A stretch of DNA of 6,407 bases, taken from contig CAMBJN010000083.1 of the NCBI GenBank assembly GCA_945867755.1, positions 1-6,407 on the forward strand, written 5' to 3'. The position numbers and the translations under genes were made by a program. Below the pieces are notes generated by a model. It did no database searches. It saw only the letters and a list, made by a program, of their open reading frames with translations, and was not told the DNA's origin. Origin of the DNA: Polynucleobacter meluiroseus (lineage in GTDB: Bacteria > Pseudomonadota > Gammaproteobacteria > Burkholderiales > Burkholderiaceae). Below, piece by piece: positions 1-5,063 of this stretch (position 1 is the stretch's first letter; every line of letters begins with the position of its first letter).

Positions 1-842
1 AACTGGCGACCACCGTGATTAGAAACAATCAGAGCATCAGCGCCAGAGTTAGCGGCCAAACGAGCATCACCCTCATCTAAAATACCTTTGATGATGAGCT
101 TGCCACCCCAACGTTTTTTAATCCACTCAACATCACCCCAGTTCAAACCTGGATCAAACTGTTCTGCTGTCCAAGATGACAAAGATGACATATCGCCCAC
201 GCCCGATGCATGTCCAACAATGTTTCTAAAAGTTCTGCGCTGCGTGCCCAACATCCCCATGCACCAACGTGGCTTGGTCATCATGTTGATGATGTTTGGA
301 ATGGTTAACTTTGGTGGGGCAGTCAAACCATTCTTAATATCTTTATGACGCTGACCTAAGATTTGTAGATCAAGTGTTAAAACTATCGCTGAACAATTCG
401 CTGCTTTGGCACGATCAATCAAGCGCTCGATAAAAGCACGATCTTTCATGACATAAAGCTGGAACCAAAAAGGCTTGGTGGTGTGCTCTGCCACATCTTC
501 AATCGAACAAATGCTCATGGTTGATAAACAGAATGGCACACCAAATTTCTCGGCAGCTTTCGCAGCTAAGATCTCGCCATCAGCGTGTTGCATGCCAGTG
601 AGACCAGTTGGAGCTAATGCCACAGGCATCGCCACTTCTTGACCAATCATTTTTGTTTTGGTGGTTCTGTTTTCCATATTCACAGCTACTTTTTGTCGCA
701 GCTTGATCTTTTGAAAGTCAGATTCGTTTGAGCGATAAGTAGACTCAGTCCAAGAACCAGAATCCGCATAGTCATAGAACATTTTGGGTGTTCTTTTTTT
801 ATGCAAAATGCGCAAATCTTCAATATTGGTAATAACTGGCAC
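1..842 (-). CDS. FMN-dependent alpha-hydroxy-acid dehydrogenase (LldD-like), partial, 3' end outside window
   Basis: The enzyme oxidises an L-2-hydroxy acid to the 2-oxo acid using FMN. Respiratory-chain members such as L-lactate dehydrogenase pass electrons to quinone or cytochrome. About 280 codons are present and the last 100 or so lie beyond position 1. Family active-site residues are visible, numbered from the GTG start: Tyr130 in FQLYV, Asp158 in LTLDL, Lys252 in IIKGI, and His276 and Arg279 in the signature SNHGGRQ, at which the window ends. The N-terminal FYDYADSG segment also fits. The start is chosen by the ribosome binding site: GGGGAG (854-849) lies 6 nt before GTG at 842 but directly touches the upstream in-frame ATG at 848. 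A strong promoter and an inverted repeat lie upstream (see 903-932 and 868-887). Family assignment is secure. Substrate (lactate, mandelate, glycolate or another) cannot be fixed from sequence alone. Confidence 0.93.
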   Translation of the reverse strand, partial: MPVITNIEDLRILHKKRTPKMFYDYADSGSWTESTYRSNESDFQKIKLRQKVAVNMENRTTKTKMIGQEVAMPVALAPTGLTGMQHADGEILAAKAAEKFGVPFCLSTMSICSIEDVAEHTTKPFWFQLYVMKDRAFIERLIDRAKAANCSAIVLTLDLQILGQRHKDIKNGLTAPPKLTIPNIINMMTKPRWCMGMLGTQRRTFRNIVGHASGVGDMSSLSSWTAEQFDPGLNWGDVEWIKKRWGGKLIIKGILDEGDARLAANSGADALIVSNHGGRQ

Positions 843-867
843 TATCATCTCCCCAAGGATTCAGTAT

Positions 868-887
868 TTACAGCGAGTTGGCTGTAA
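868..887. promoter_or_regulatory. Perfect 7-bp inverted repeat in the divergent intergenic region (possible operator or leader hairpin)
   Basis: TTACAGC (868-874) and GCTGTAA (881-887) are exact reverse complements separated by 6 bp (GAGTTG). The element lies about 10-30 nt downstream of the predicted start point of the minus-strand dehydrogenase transcript, and upstream of rsuA on the other strand. It could bind a dimeric repressor, for example of the GntR type that often controls lactate genes. It could also fold as a 5' leader hairpin. There is no T-run after it on the minus strand, so it is not a terminator for that transcript. Function is inferred. Confidence 0.45.
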
Positions 888-902
888 TATTTTGCTTTCA
901 CC

Positions 903-932
903 ATTATAGGTACTCTTTACTCAGCATGGCAA
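903..932 (-). promoter_or_regulatory. Sigma70-type promoter for the alpha-hydroxy-acid dehydrogenase gene
   Basis: Read on the minus strand, TTGCCA (932-927, 5 of 6 matches to TTGACA) is followed after 18 bp by a perfect TATAAT (908-903). Transcription would begin near 896, giving a leader of roughly 50 nt before the GTG start. The -35 box overlaps the ATG of the divergent rsuA gene (926-928), so polymerase bound here would cover the rsuA translation start region. Confidence 0.7.
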
Positions 933-1654
933 AACCTCTTTCTTTAGAAAAAATCCTATTTAGCCAAGGCTTTGGGACGCGTCGCTATTGCAGCGACTTG
1001 GTTTACGCTGACCTGGTCAAAGTCAATGGTGTTTTGGCTGAGGATCCTGATGAAAGAATAGCTCTTGAGAGCCTACAGCTTGAAGTAGATGGCAAAACAT
1101 GGGAATTTCATGAAAAGGCTTATGTGGCCTTTCATAAGCCAGTGGGCTATGAATGCTCCCACAAAGCCAGCCACCATCCGAGTATCTATGGCCTACTTCC
1201 GCAACCTTTGGTTGAGCGGGGCATTCAATGCGTGGGTCGCTTAGACCATGACACCACTGGTTTGATCTTGATGTCTGATGACGGGCAGTTCATTCACCGC
1301 ATGACCACCCCAAAAAAGAACATTGGCAAGGTGTATCAAATCACTGCTGCGGAAGACTTGACTGAAGCACAACTACAACATCTTTTAAAAGGGGTTGTTT
1401 TAGACGACGATCCCAAGCCTTGCTTTGCTAAAGCATGCGTGCAGCGCTCCAGCAGAGTTCTAGAAATGACCATTGTTGAGGGTCGCTACCACCAAGTCAA
1501 ACGCATGATGGCGGCTGTGGGCAATCATGTGGCTCAATTACATCGACTATCGATTGGTGAATATCGCCTACCCACTGATTTAGCTGAAGGTGAATGGCGC
1601 TGGCTTTACGCGAATGACCTTAAACAGCTATCAATCAGCATTACCGAGGCTTAA
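926..1654 (+). CDS. rsuA: 16S rRNA pseudouridine synthase, RsuA family
   Basis: The protein isomerises a specific uridine to pseudouridine in rRNA (U516 of 16S rRNA for E. coli RsuA) in the cytoplasm. From the ATG at 926 it has 242 residues, close to the family's usual 230-odd. An N-terminal S4 RNA-binding domain (about residues 5-50, SLEKILFSQGFGTRRYC) precedes the catalytic domain. Visible motifs are HKPVGY (70-75), GRLDHDTTGLIL with the catalytic Asp at 107 (E. coli Asp102), and EGRYHQVKRM (185-194) followed by AAVGNHV. The last two motifs fit RsuA better than RluB, RluE or RluF. The frame is open back to a TTG at 878, but those 16 extra codons read through the inverted repeat and do not look like S4 sequence, so ATG 926 is preferred. 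No good Shine-Dalgarno precedes it; the nearest AGGT (909-912 region) is about 14 nt away, so translation may start weakly or nearly leaderless. Confidence 0.93.
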   Translation: MAKPLSLEKILFSQGFGTRRYCSDLVYADLVKVNGVLAEDPDERIALESLQLEVDGKTWEFHEKAYVAFHKPVGYECSHKASHHPSIYGLLPQPLVERGIQCVGRLDHDTTGLILMSDDGQFIHRMTTPKKNIGKVYQITAAEDLTEAQLQHLLKGVVLDDDPKPCFAKACVQRSSRVLEMTIVEGRYHQVKRMMAAVGNHVAQLHRLSIGEYRLPTDLAEGEWRWLYANDLKQLSISITEA

Positions 1655-1733
1655 TCAGCAATCTTTTGAGATACATCAATATTTAAAACGCCGATCAACT
1701 CTACAGTGAAACCATCTTCACAAGGAGTTCATC

Positions 1734-1862
1734 ATGTTAGGCGAATTATTCGGATCTTTTGCAGGGCAATTGAGTTTATTGATCATCTTAGCCATGATTG
1801 TGTCGGGCATCGTGGCCGTCAAAGTGGTCATCAAAAAGATGAATGAAACCCCGCAAAAATAA
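1734..1862 (+). CDS. Small single-span membrane protein, DUF3149-like (42 aa)
   Basis: A 42-residue open frame starts at ATG 1734 behind an ideal ribosome binding site, AAGGAG (1722-1727), with a 6-nt spacer. It ends at TAA 1860-1862. The protein begins MLGELFGSFAG, has one hydrophobic span at about residues 13-33 (LSLLIILAMIVSGIVAV), and ends in a basic then polar tail (KKMNETPQK). This layout of LF-x-S near the start, one helix and a KKM tail resembles short betaproteobacterial DUF3149 proteins, as I remember that family. It lies 79 bp after rsuA with no hairpin between, so it may be co-transcribed with it. Its stop codon directly abuts the stop codon of the convergent hydrolase gene. Coding status is well supported by the RBS and composition; function is unknown. 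Confidence 0.82.
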   Translation: MLGELFGSFAGQLSLLIILAMIVSGIVAVKVVIKKMNETPQK

Positions 1863-2468
1863 TTACTTGATGAGCGCTAGACCTTCTTTGAACTGAGGGT
1901 GCTCACAAGATTGCAAGAGCTCAAACACCACCATTTCAGTGGTCACGAGCTCTGCGCCGTTGGATGCCAATCGATCAAACGCGGCGTCACGATTAGCTTC
2001 TGTGCGAGAACTGCAAGCATCGGTCACAACCCACACGTCGAACTCTTCATCGAGCAAGCCTAAAGCAGTTTGCAATAAACAAACATGGGTCTCACATCCC
2101 GCGATCAAAATGGTGTTTTTCTCACCATGATCATCTTGTTTACGCTGGATGTGCTTGGGCAAACTTCTGGCATTGCCCATCGGCTTAGGGGGCGCTCTTA
2201 ACTCATCAACCAAACCATCGGCGCAGGCACCGAAATACATCTTGGACAGAGTCTTCTGGCAAAGAGATTTCAGCTGAGGATCGTTAGGCCCTAATTTTTC
2301 TGGGTTTTGCTCAGTACCGATGATGGGTAGTTGCAATAACTTAGCAATTTTTGCCAAGCGGAACGCATTGGTCAAGACTTGCTCTGCCTGATGGATGACA
2401 GGCATCAATTTGCTTTGATAATCAACCAGAACCAATTGGGTTTCTTGTGCGTTTAAAAGTATGGACAT
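1863..2468 (-). CDS. Isochorismatase-family cysteine hydrolase
   Basis: This is an alpha/beta hydrolase-like protein of the isochorismatase/nicotinamidase/YcaC superfamily, 201 residues from ATG 2468. The family triad is visible in order: Asp16 in LVLVDYQ, Lys76 in SKMYFG and Cys130 in AGCETHVC. The following TALGLLDEEFDVWVVTDA and SRTEANRDAAFDRL segments are also typical. Members cleave amide, imide or vinyl-ether bonds; the substrate here cannot be told. It lacks the metal-binding residues I would expect of a nicotinamidase. A polar, basic stretch of about 30 residues lies between the Lys and Cys motifs (about 92-117) and is longer than usual. The frame extends three codons to a TTG at 2477, but AAAGAAG sits only 2 nt before that TTG and about 11 nt before the ATG, so ATG is preferred. 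It is divergent from the membrane protein gene to its right. Confidence 0.9.
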   Translation of the reverse strand: MSILLNAQETQLVLVDYQSKLMPVIHQAEQVLTNAFRLAKIAKLLQLPIIGTEQNPEKLGPNDPQLKSLCQKTLSKMYFGACADGLVDELRAPPKPMGNARSLPKHIQRKQDDHGEKNTILIAGCETHVCLLQTALGLLDEEFDVWVVTDACSSRTEANRDAAFDRLASNGAELVTTEMVVFELLQSCEHPQFKEGLALIK

Positions 2469-2524
2469 AATGGGCAATGCTTCTTTAATATGAATACGTG
2501 GTATTTTCTTATAAAAAGAGACAC

Positions 2525-2529
2525 AGGAG
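2525..2529 (+). promoter_or_regulatory. Ribosome binding site that sets a TTG start
   Basis: AGGAG lies 7 nt before TTG 2537 and is the only good Shine-Dalgarno in this short intergenic region. It falls inside the 13-codon extension that would be read from GTG 2498, so it argues against that longer start. The 2469-2536 interval is AT-rich and includes TATAAA (2510-2515) as a possible plus-strand -10, without a convincing -35. Confidence 0.6.
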
Positions 2530-2536
2530 TAATAAT

Positions 2537-2938
2537 TTGTTTGCCGCCCTATTGATCATCATCCCTTTTGTTACTTTTATTTTTTACATCAGGGCCATCA
2601 GTAAAACCATCAAGGCCATTGATCCTGAATGCCGGACTCAAGCTCCTGGCATGGCTTGGTTGCTGCTGATTCCTATTTTTAATGTGATTTGGTTCTTCTT
2701 TTTACTCAAATCGATCAAGACTGGCTTTCTTCGGATGTATGAAAACAAGAGAATCAGCCAGCCGATTGATACCGGTTATGCCTATGGCATCGCCATGGGT
2801 TGCTGCTGGGCAGCCATCTTTATACCTAAATTGATTTTTGTTGCCTTGATCCCCATGTTTGTATTTTCAATACTTCATTGGACCAAGTTGAACAATGCTA
2901 GAAAGCGCTTGAGTGACGAACTCAATCCACCTCAGTGA
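2537..2938 (+). CDS. Small multi-span inner-membrane protein of unknown function
   Basis: I do not recognise a named family. From the TTG at 2537 the protein has 133 residues and probably four membrane segments: about 2-19, 38-57, 80-96 and 98-115. The second carries a WLLLIPIFNVIWFFF motif; similar P-x-F-N-x-x-W motifs occur in several uncharacterised small membrane proteins. Loops between helices are basic (SKTIK, KTGFLRMYENKR), which fits inner-membrane topology with those loops in the cytoplasm. The first helix begins right at the start codon, with no preceding charged residues. A longer form from GTG 2498 would add a basic 13-residue N-terminus, but AGGAG positioned inside that stretch favours TTG. 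The C-terminal tail (SDELNPPQ) lies in a 22-bp tandem duplication that appears to have created the present stop codon. It is divergent from the hydrolase gene and convergent with the exported-protein gene. Confidence 0.75.
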   Translation: MFAALLIIIPFVTFIFYIRAISKTIKAIDPECRTQAPGMAWLLLIPIFNVIWFFFLLKSIKTGFLRMYENKRISQPIDTGYAYGIAMGCCWAAIFIPKLIFVALIPMFVFSILHWTKLNNARKRLSDELNPPQ

Positions 2939-2948
2939 CGAACTCAAT
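2912..2948. repeat. Short tandem duplication (15-bp repeat, 22-bp period) over the 3' end of the membrane protein gene
   Basis: AGTGACGAACTCAAT occurs at 2912-2926 and again exactly at 2934-2948, separated by 7 bp (CCACCTC). The period of 22 bp is not a multiple of three, so the second copy is in another frame and its TGA (2936-2938) is the gene's stop codon. Confidence 0.9.
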
Positions 2949-2973
2949 TCAGATTGATTATTGAGATTTTTTT
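2943..2973 (+). terminator. Weak intrinsic terminator for the membrane protein gene
   Basis: CTCAAT (2943-2948) pairs with ATTGAG (2960-2965) across an 11-nt loop. After one A, a run of seven T follows (2967-2973) on the plus strand. The stem is short and AT-rich, so strength is doubtful. It lies just after the stop at 2938 and overlaps the last codons of the convergent minus-strand gene, whose final KKSQ is encoded opposite the T-run. Confidence 0.4.
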
Positions 2974-3593
2974 AAGTGGATTTGCGCGGTCATCTTGCCC
3001 GCAAAGATCATGTCCAGCTGAACGCCGTCAATACCTTGTTTTATCTGTACGCCATCTTGCGCCACAGGGAAGGTTTTCTCTAGGGTCAGCATATTTTTAG
3101 GCCAATCGACACGCAAGGCAGCACTCATTGGCAAGTAACCATCGAAGTAACGACGCATCAAGGGGCCGGCATTCAAGGTGTATTGCTCTGACGATACTTT
3201 ATCTAAAGCCCTTGATTCCAAATCAATACAAATTGAAGCGCCGCGCTCGACATCCGTGAGGGTCACGCGATTGTCTTTGACTTCTGCTGAGTTCATTTTT
3301 TCTAGCGATTTAACTGTGATCTTTTTAATTCTATTTTCATTAAAAACAATCACCACTTTTCTGATTGGGTCCAATTGACGATGACAGGTGGCAATGGTCA
3401 CCACCCCAGAGTCCAAGCTTTGTGGACTGATCATTACTCTTGATTCATAGCTGTACGCCCCTGGATCAGGGCGGGTTTTTAAATATTTTATTTCGCCTTC
3501 ATTAGCAATATCAGAAAACTCCAAAGCTGCAAGCGGATTGACCGCGAGCAGAGCTGTTGCGCACACCATCAACTGCAGAGGTCGCCGCATCAT
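2958..3593 (-). CDS. Exported protein of unknown function, third gene of the nitronate monooxygenase operon
   Basis: From ATG 3593 the protein has 211 residues. Its N-terminus is a clear Sec signal peptide: MMRRPLQ, a hydrophobic core (LMVCATALLAV), then NPLAA with likely cleavage near residue 23 before LEFSD. The mature part is beta-rich and polar, with no further membrane span, so it is probably periplasmic. It has two cysteines in the mature region (Cys70 in IATCHRQLD and Cys122 in SICIDLE), possibly disulfide-bonded. The segment RRYFDGYLPMSAALRVDWP (about 147-165) looks like a conserved core, but I cannot name a family. The start is set by AAGGAA (3604-3599) 5 nt upstream. Its ATG overlaps the previous gene's TGA as ATGA (3593-3590), which indicates translational coupling. 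The frame stays open 14 codons further upstream, to 3635, inside the preceding gene; that is not signal-like and is rejected. Confidence 0.82.
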   Translation of the reverse strand: MMRRPLQLMVCATALLAVNPLAALEFSDIANEGEIKYLKTRPDPGAYSYESRVMISPQSLDSGVVTIATCHRQLDPIRKVVIVFNENRIKKITVKSLEKMNSAEVKDNRVTLTDVERGASICIDLESRALDKVSSEQYTLNAGPLMRRYFDGYLPMSAALRVDWPKNMLTLEKTFPVAQDGVQIKQGIDGVQLDMIFAGKMTAQIHLKKSQ

Positions 3594-3871
3594 GGATGTT
3601 CCTTGGTTTGATATTGCTGAACCTTTTCTAACCAAATACTCAAAGCATTGGCCAGATCTTTTTTACTGAAGGAACAACTCTCCTCTGTGAAGAGCGATGA
3701 CGACTCTACTCTGGATAAAACATTCTCAAGAGCAACGCCATATTTCTCTGGCAACTGACTGTCTTTACAAAAGACACGAAATGCCTTGATTAAATCCGCT
3801 GGAGTTCCAATGCCGTCCAACCAAGCTTGTAAAGTGGCTTGCAGATTCTGAGCTTGTTGCATATTGATCAC
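3590..3871 (-). CDS. Small soluble protein of unknown function, second gene of the nitronate monooxygenase operon
   Basis: The protein has 93 residues, is predicted mostly alpha-helical and cytoplasmic, and shows no signal peptide, membrane span or recognisable motif. It has two cysteines (in VFCKDS and ESCSFS) and hydrophobic spacing typical of amphipathic helices at both ends (NLQATLQAWLDGI and DLANALSIWLEKVQ). The start is GTG 3871, which overlaps the upstream stop as GTGA (3871-3868). AGGT (3880-3877) lies 5 nt before it, while the in-frame ATG at 3862 is too far away to use it. The downstream gene starts within this gene's TGA. Being held between two 4-bp overlaps makes it very likely to be a real gene translated with both neighbours. 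It could be an accessory or adaptor protein, but nothing in the sequence shows that. Confidence 0.8.
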   Translation of the reverse strand: MINMQQAQNLQATLQAWLDGIGTPADLIKAFRVFCKDSQLPEKYGVALENVLSRVESSSLFTEESCSFSKKDLANALSIWLEKVQQYQTKEHP

Positions 3872-4932
3872 AGCTTACCTGCTGCTTGATATTCTTTTGA
3901 CAAAACTGTCATCAACTCAGCAACTGACATCGCACGTGCTTTAGCGTAAGCAGTGCCAGCCCAAAGATTTTGGTGGTCCCCTTGATCCTGTTGTGCCGCC
4001 CATTGCCTCATCGGCGCAGTCATATTATTTTGCACAGGGAATGGCAAATAAGTTTTACCTTCCATCAATGACATATATTGATTTTTAACGCCTTGCGCGG
4101 GACGACCCGAAAAAGCCCTGGTGAAAGCAGTGCCCAGCTCATGCTTAGTCAATACAAAGCGACGATGCGCAGGACTTGATCCCGCTTCGGTAGCGACCAA
4201 AAACGCTGTGCCCATTTGCGCAACCGATGCGCCCGCATGAATGATGCTGTGAATATCCTGACCGTTCATGATGCCGCCAGCTGCCACGATCGGAATTTGC
4301 AGATGTTGATCTAACTCTTTGACCAAATCTTTCAAAGTTAACTGTTGATCAACGCCCTGCGGATCAAAGATGCCTCGATGACCGCCCGCTTCGATGCCTT
4401 GAGCAACAATGAAATCAACGTCTGCGGATTGAATCACCAAAGCTTCTTCCAGTGATGTGGCTGTAACACCCACAGCGATACCGAGTGAGTGAGCTTTTTC
4501 AATGAACTCCTGAGGTGGCAAGCCAAAATGGAAGGTCAGCACCCCTGGTTGGTGTTTCCAAATGGGTTCAAGCATGCTTTGCAAATCTGGAATGTATGGT
4601 GGCTTGGGTATGGCCACTGTCACACCCAATGAATCCACCACGTCTTTTAAATCACTCAATGCTTGTTGCTGTTCTTGCAGAGCAGGCATGACAGGTTCTT
4701 TAAAAACAAAAAAGTTGGCATTGATTCTGGTGTTGGGTACTTTTTTGATGAGCGCTTTGGTCGCCTTTAAATCAGCATCTATTTTTTCTGGGGTCGAATA
4801 AGCAAAGCCAAAGCTGCCCAAGCCTCCTGCATCAGAGACAGCTGATACCAATGCGGGCGTATTAACTCCACCTGCCATCGGCGCCTGTATTACTGGAATT
4901 GTTAAGTCAGAGAACTTGAACATGTCATGCAT
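3868..4932 (-). CDS. Nitronate monooxygenase (2-nitropropane dioxygenase family)
   Basis: This FMN-dependent TIM-barrel flavoenzyme oxidises alkyl nitronates, such as propionate 3-nitronate, to the carbonyl compound and nitrite. Such activity detoxifies nitro compounds in the cytoplasm. From ATG 4932 it has 354 residues, the usual length. Family motifs are present: VIQAPMAGGVNTP (about 14-26) and AGGLGSFGFAYS (about 35-46); AQGIEAGGHRG (177-187) with the likely catalytic His185; the FMN-phosphate segment IVAAGGI (215-221); and GASVAQMGTAFL (234-245). Together they fit class I nitronate monooxygenases. The open frame starts one codon earlier at TTG 4935, and an in-frame ATG also lies at 4923. 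No clear Shine-Dalgarno precedes any of these, so the start is uncertain by a few residues. It is the first gene of a three-gene operon. Some family members have other 2-oxo or enoyl substrates, so the exact activity is inferred. Confidence 0.9.
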   Translation of the reverse strand: MHDMFKFSDLTIPVIQAPMAGGVNTPALVSAVSDAGGLGSFGFAYSTPEKIDADLKATKALIKKVPNTRINANFFVFKEPVMPALQEQQQALSDLKDVVDSLGVTVAIPKPPYIPDLQSMLEPIWKHQPGVLTFHFGLPPQEFIEKAHSLGIAVGVTATSLEEALVIQSADVDFIVAQGIEAGGHRGIFDPQGVDQQLTLKDLVKELDQHLQIPIVAAGGIMNGQDIHSIIHAGASVAQMGTAFLVATEAGSSPAHRRFVLTKHELGTAFTRAFSGRPAQGVKNQYMSLMEGKTYLPFPVQNNMTAPMRQWAAQQDQGDHQNLWAGTAYAKARAMSVAELMTVLSKEYQAAGKL

Positions 4933-4935
4933 CAA

Positions 4936-4988
4936 TTAGGAAAGTAGTACTAGCATACCTGTTCATGATGATTTTTTCAGCCAAGATG
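4936..4988 (-). promoter_or_regulatory. Probable promoter region of the nitronate monooxygenase operon (weak)
   Basis: This stretch lies between the acnB terminator and the operon's first codon and must hold its promoter if the operon is not read through from acnB. TATGCT is a possible -10 on the minus strand (4961-4956 region). The best -35-like hexamer, TTGGCT, is about 21 bp away, longer than normal. Right of it, TTTTTTCA (4972-4979) and TGAAAAAA (4987-4994) form a perfect 8-bp inverted repeat overlapping the terminator's T-tract. No single promoter is convincing. Confidence 0.25.
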
Positions 4989-5018
4989 AAAAAAGGGGCT
5001 TTCCGAAGAAGGCCCCTT
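4989..5018 (-). terminator. Intrinsic terminator of acnB with a UUCG loop
   Basis: On the minus strand AAGGGGC (5018-5012) pairs with GCCCCTT (4999-4993). After one C-A mismatch, three more pairs (UUC with GAA) close a UUCG tetraloop at 5007-5004. The stem runs straight into six T (4994-4989). The GC-rich stem, extra-stable loop and T-tract make this a textbook Rho-independent terminator. It lies 45 nt after the acnB stop codon. On the plus strand no gene leads into it. Confidence 0.92.
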
Positions 5019-5063
5019 GTATTTACTGCTCATTCTTTATTTAAGTTGACACCTAACTAGCTC

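Noticed and set aside
88..348. Plus-strand open frame of 86 codons
   Set aside because: It lies antisense to the conserved hydroxy-acid dehydrogenase, has no recognisable content or RBS, and is explained as a shadow of that gene.
878..925. Upstream TTG start adding 16 residues to RsuA
   Set aside because: The extension encodes non-conserved residues across the inverted repeat and has no suitably spaced Shine-Dalgarno. The S4 domain begins naturally at ATG 926.
1655..1733. Separate promoter or terminator between rsuA and the small membrane protein
   Set aside because: No hairpin and no acceptably spaced -35/-10 pair could be found; only the RBS at 1722-1727 is supported.
2909..2925. Hairpin TTGAGT/ACTCAA as a terminator
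   Set aside because: It lies within the coding frame and has no T-run after it on either strand.
3561..3593. Lipoprotein signal in the exported protein (cysteine at residue 11)
   Set aside because: The residue before the cysteine is Val, which does not fit a lipobox. The cysteine lies inside the hydrophobic core, and a normal cleavage site follows later.
4562..4801. Plus-strand cysteine- and serine-rich frame inside the nitronate monooxygenase gene
   Set aside because: It is antisense to a well-conserved coding region, and its composition is what reverse-frame reading of that gene gives.
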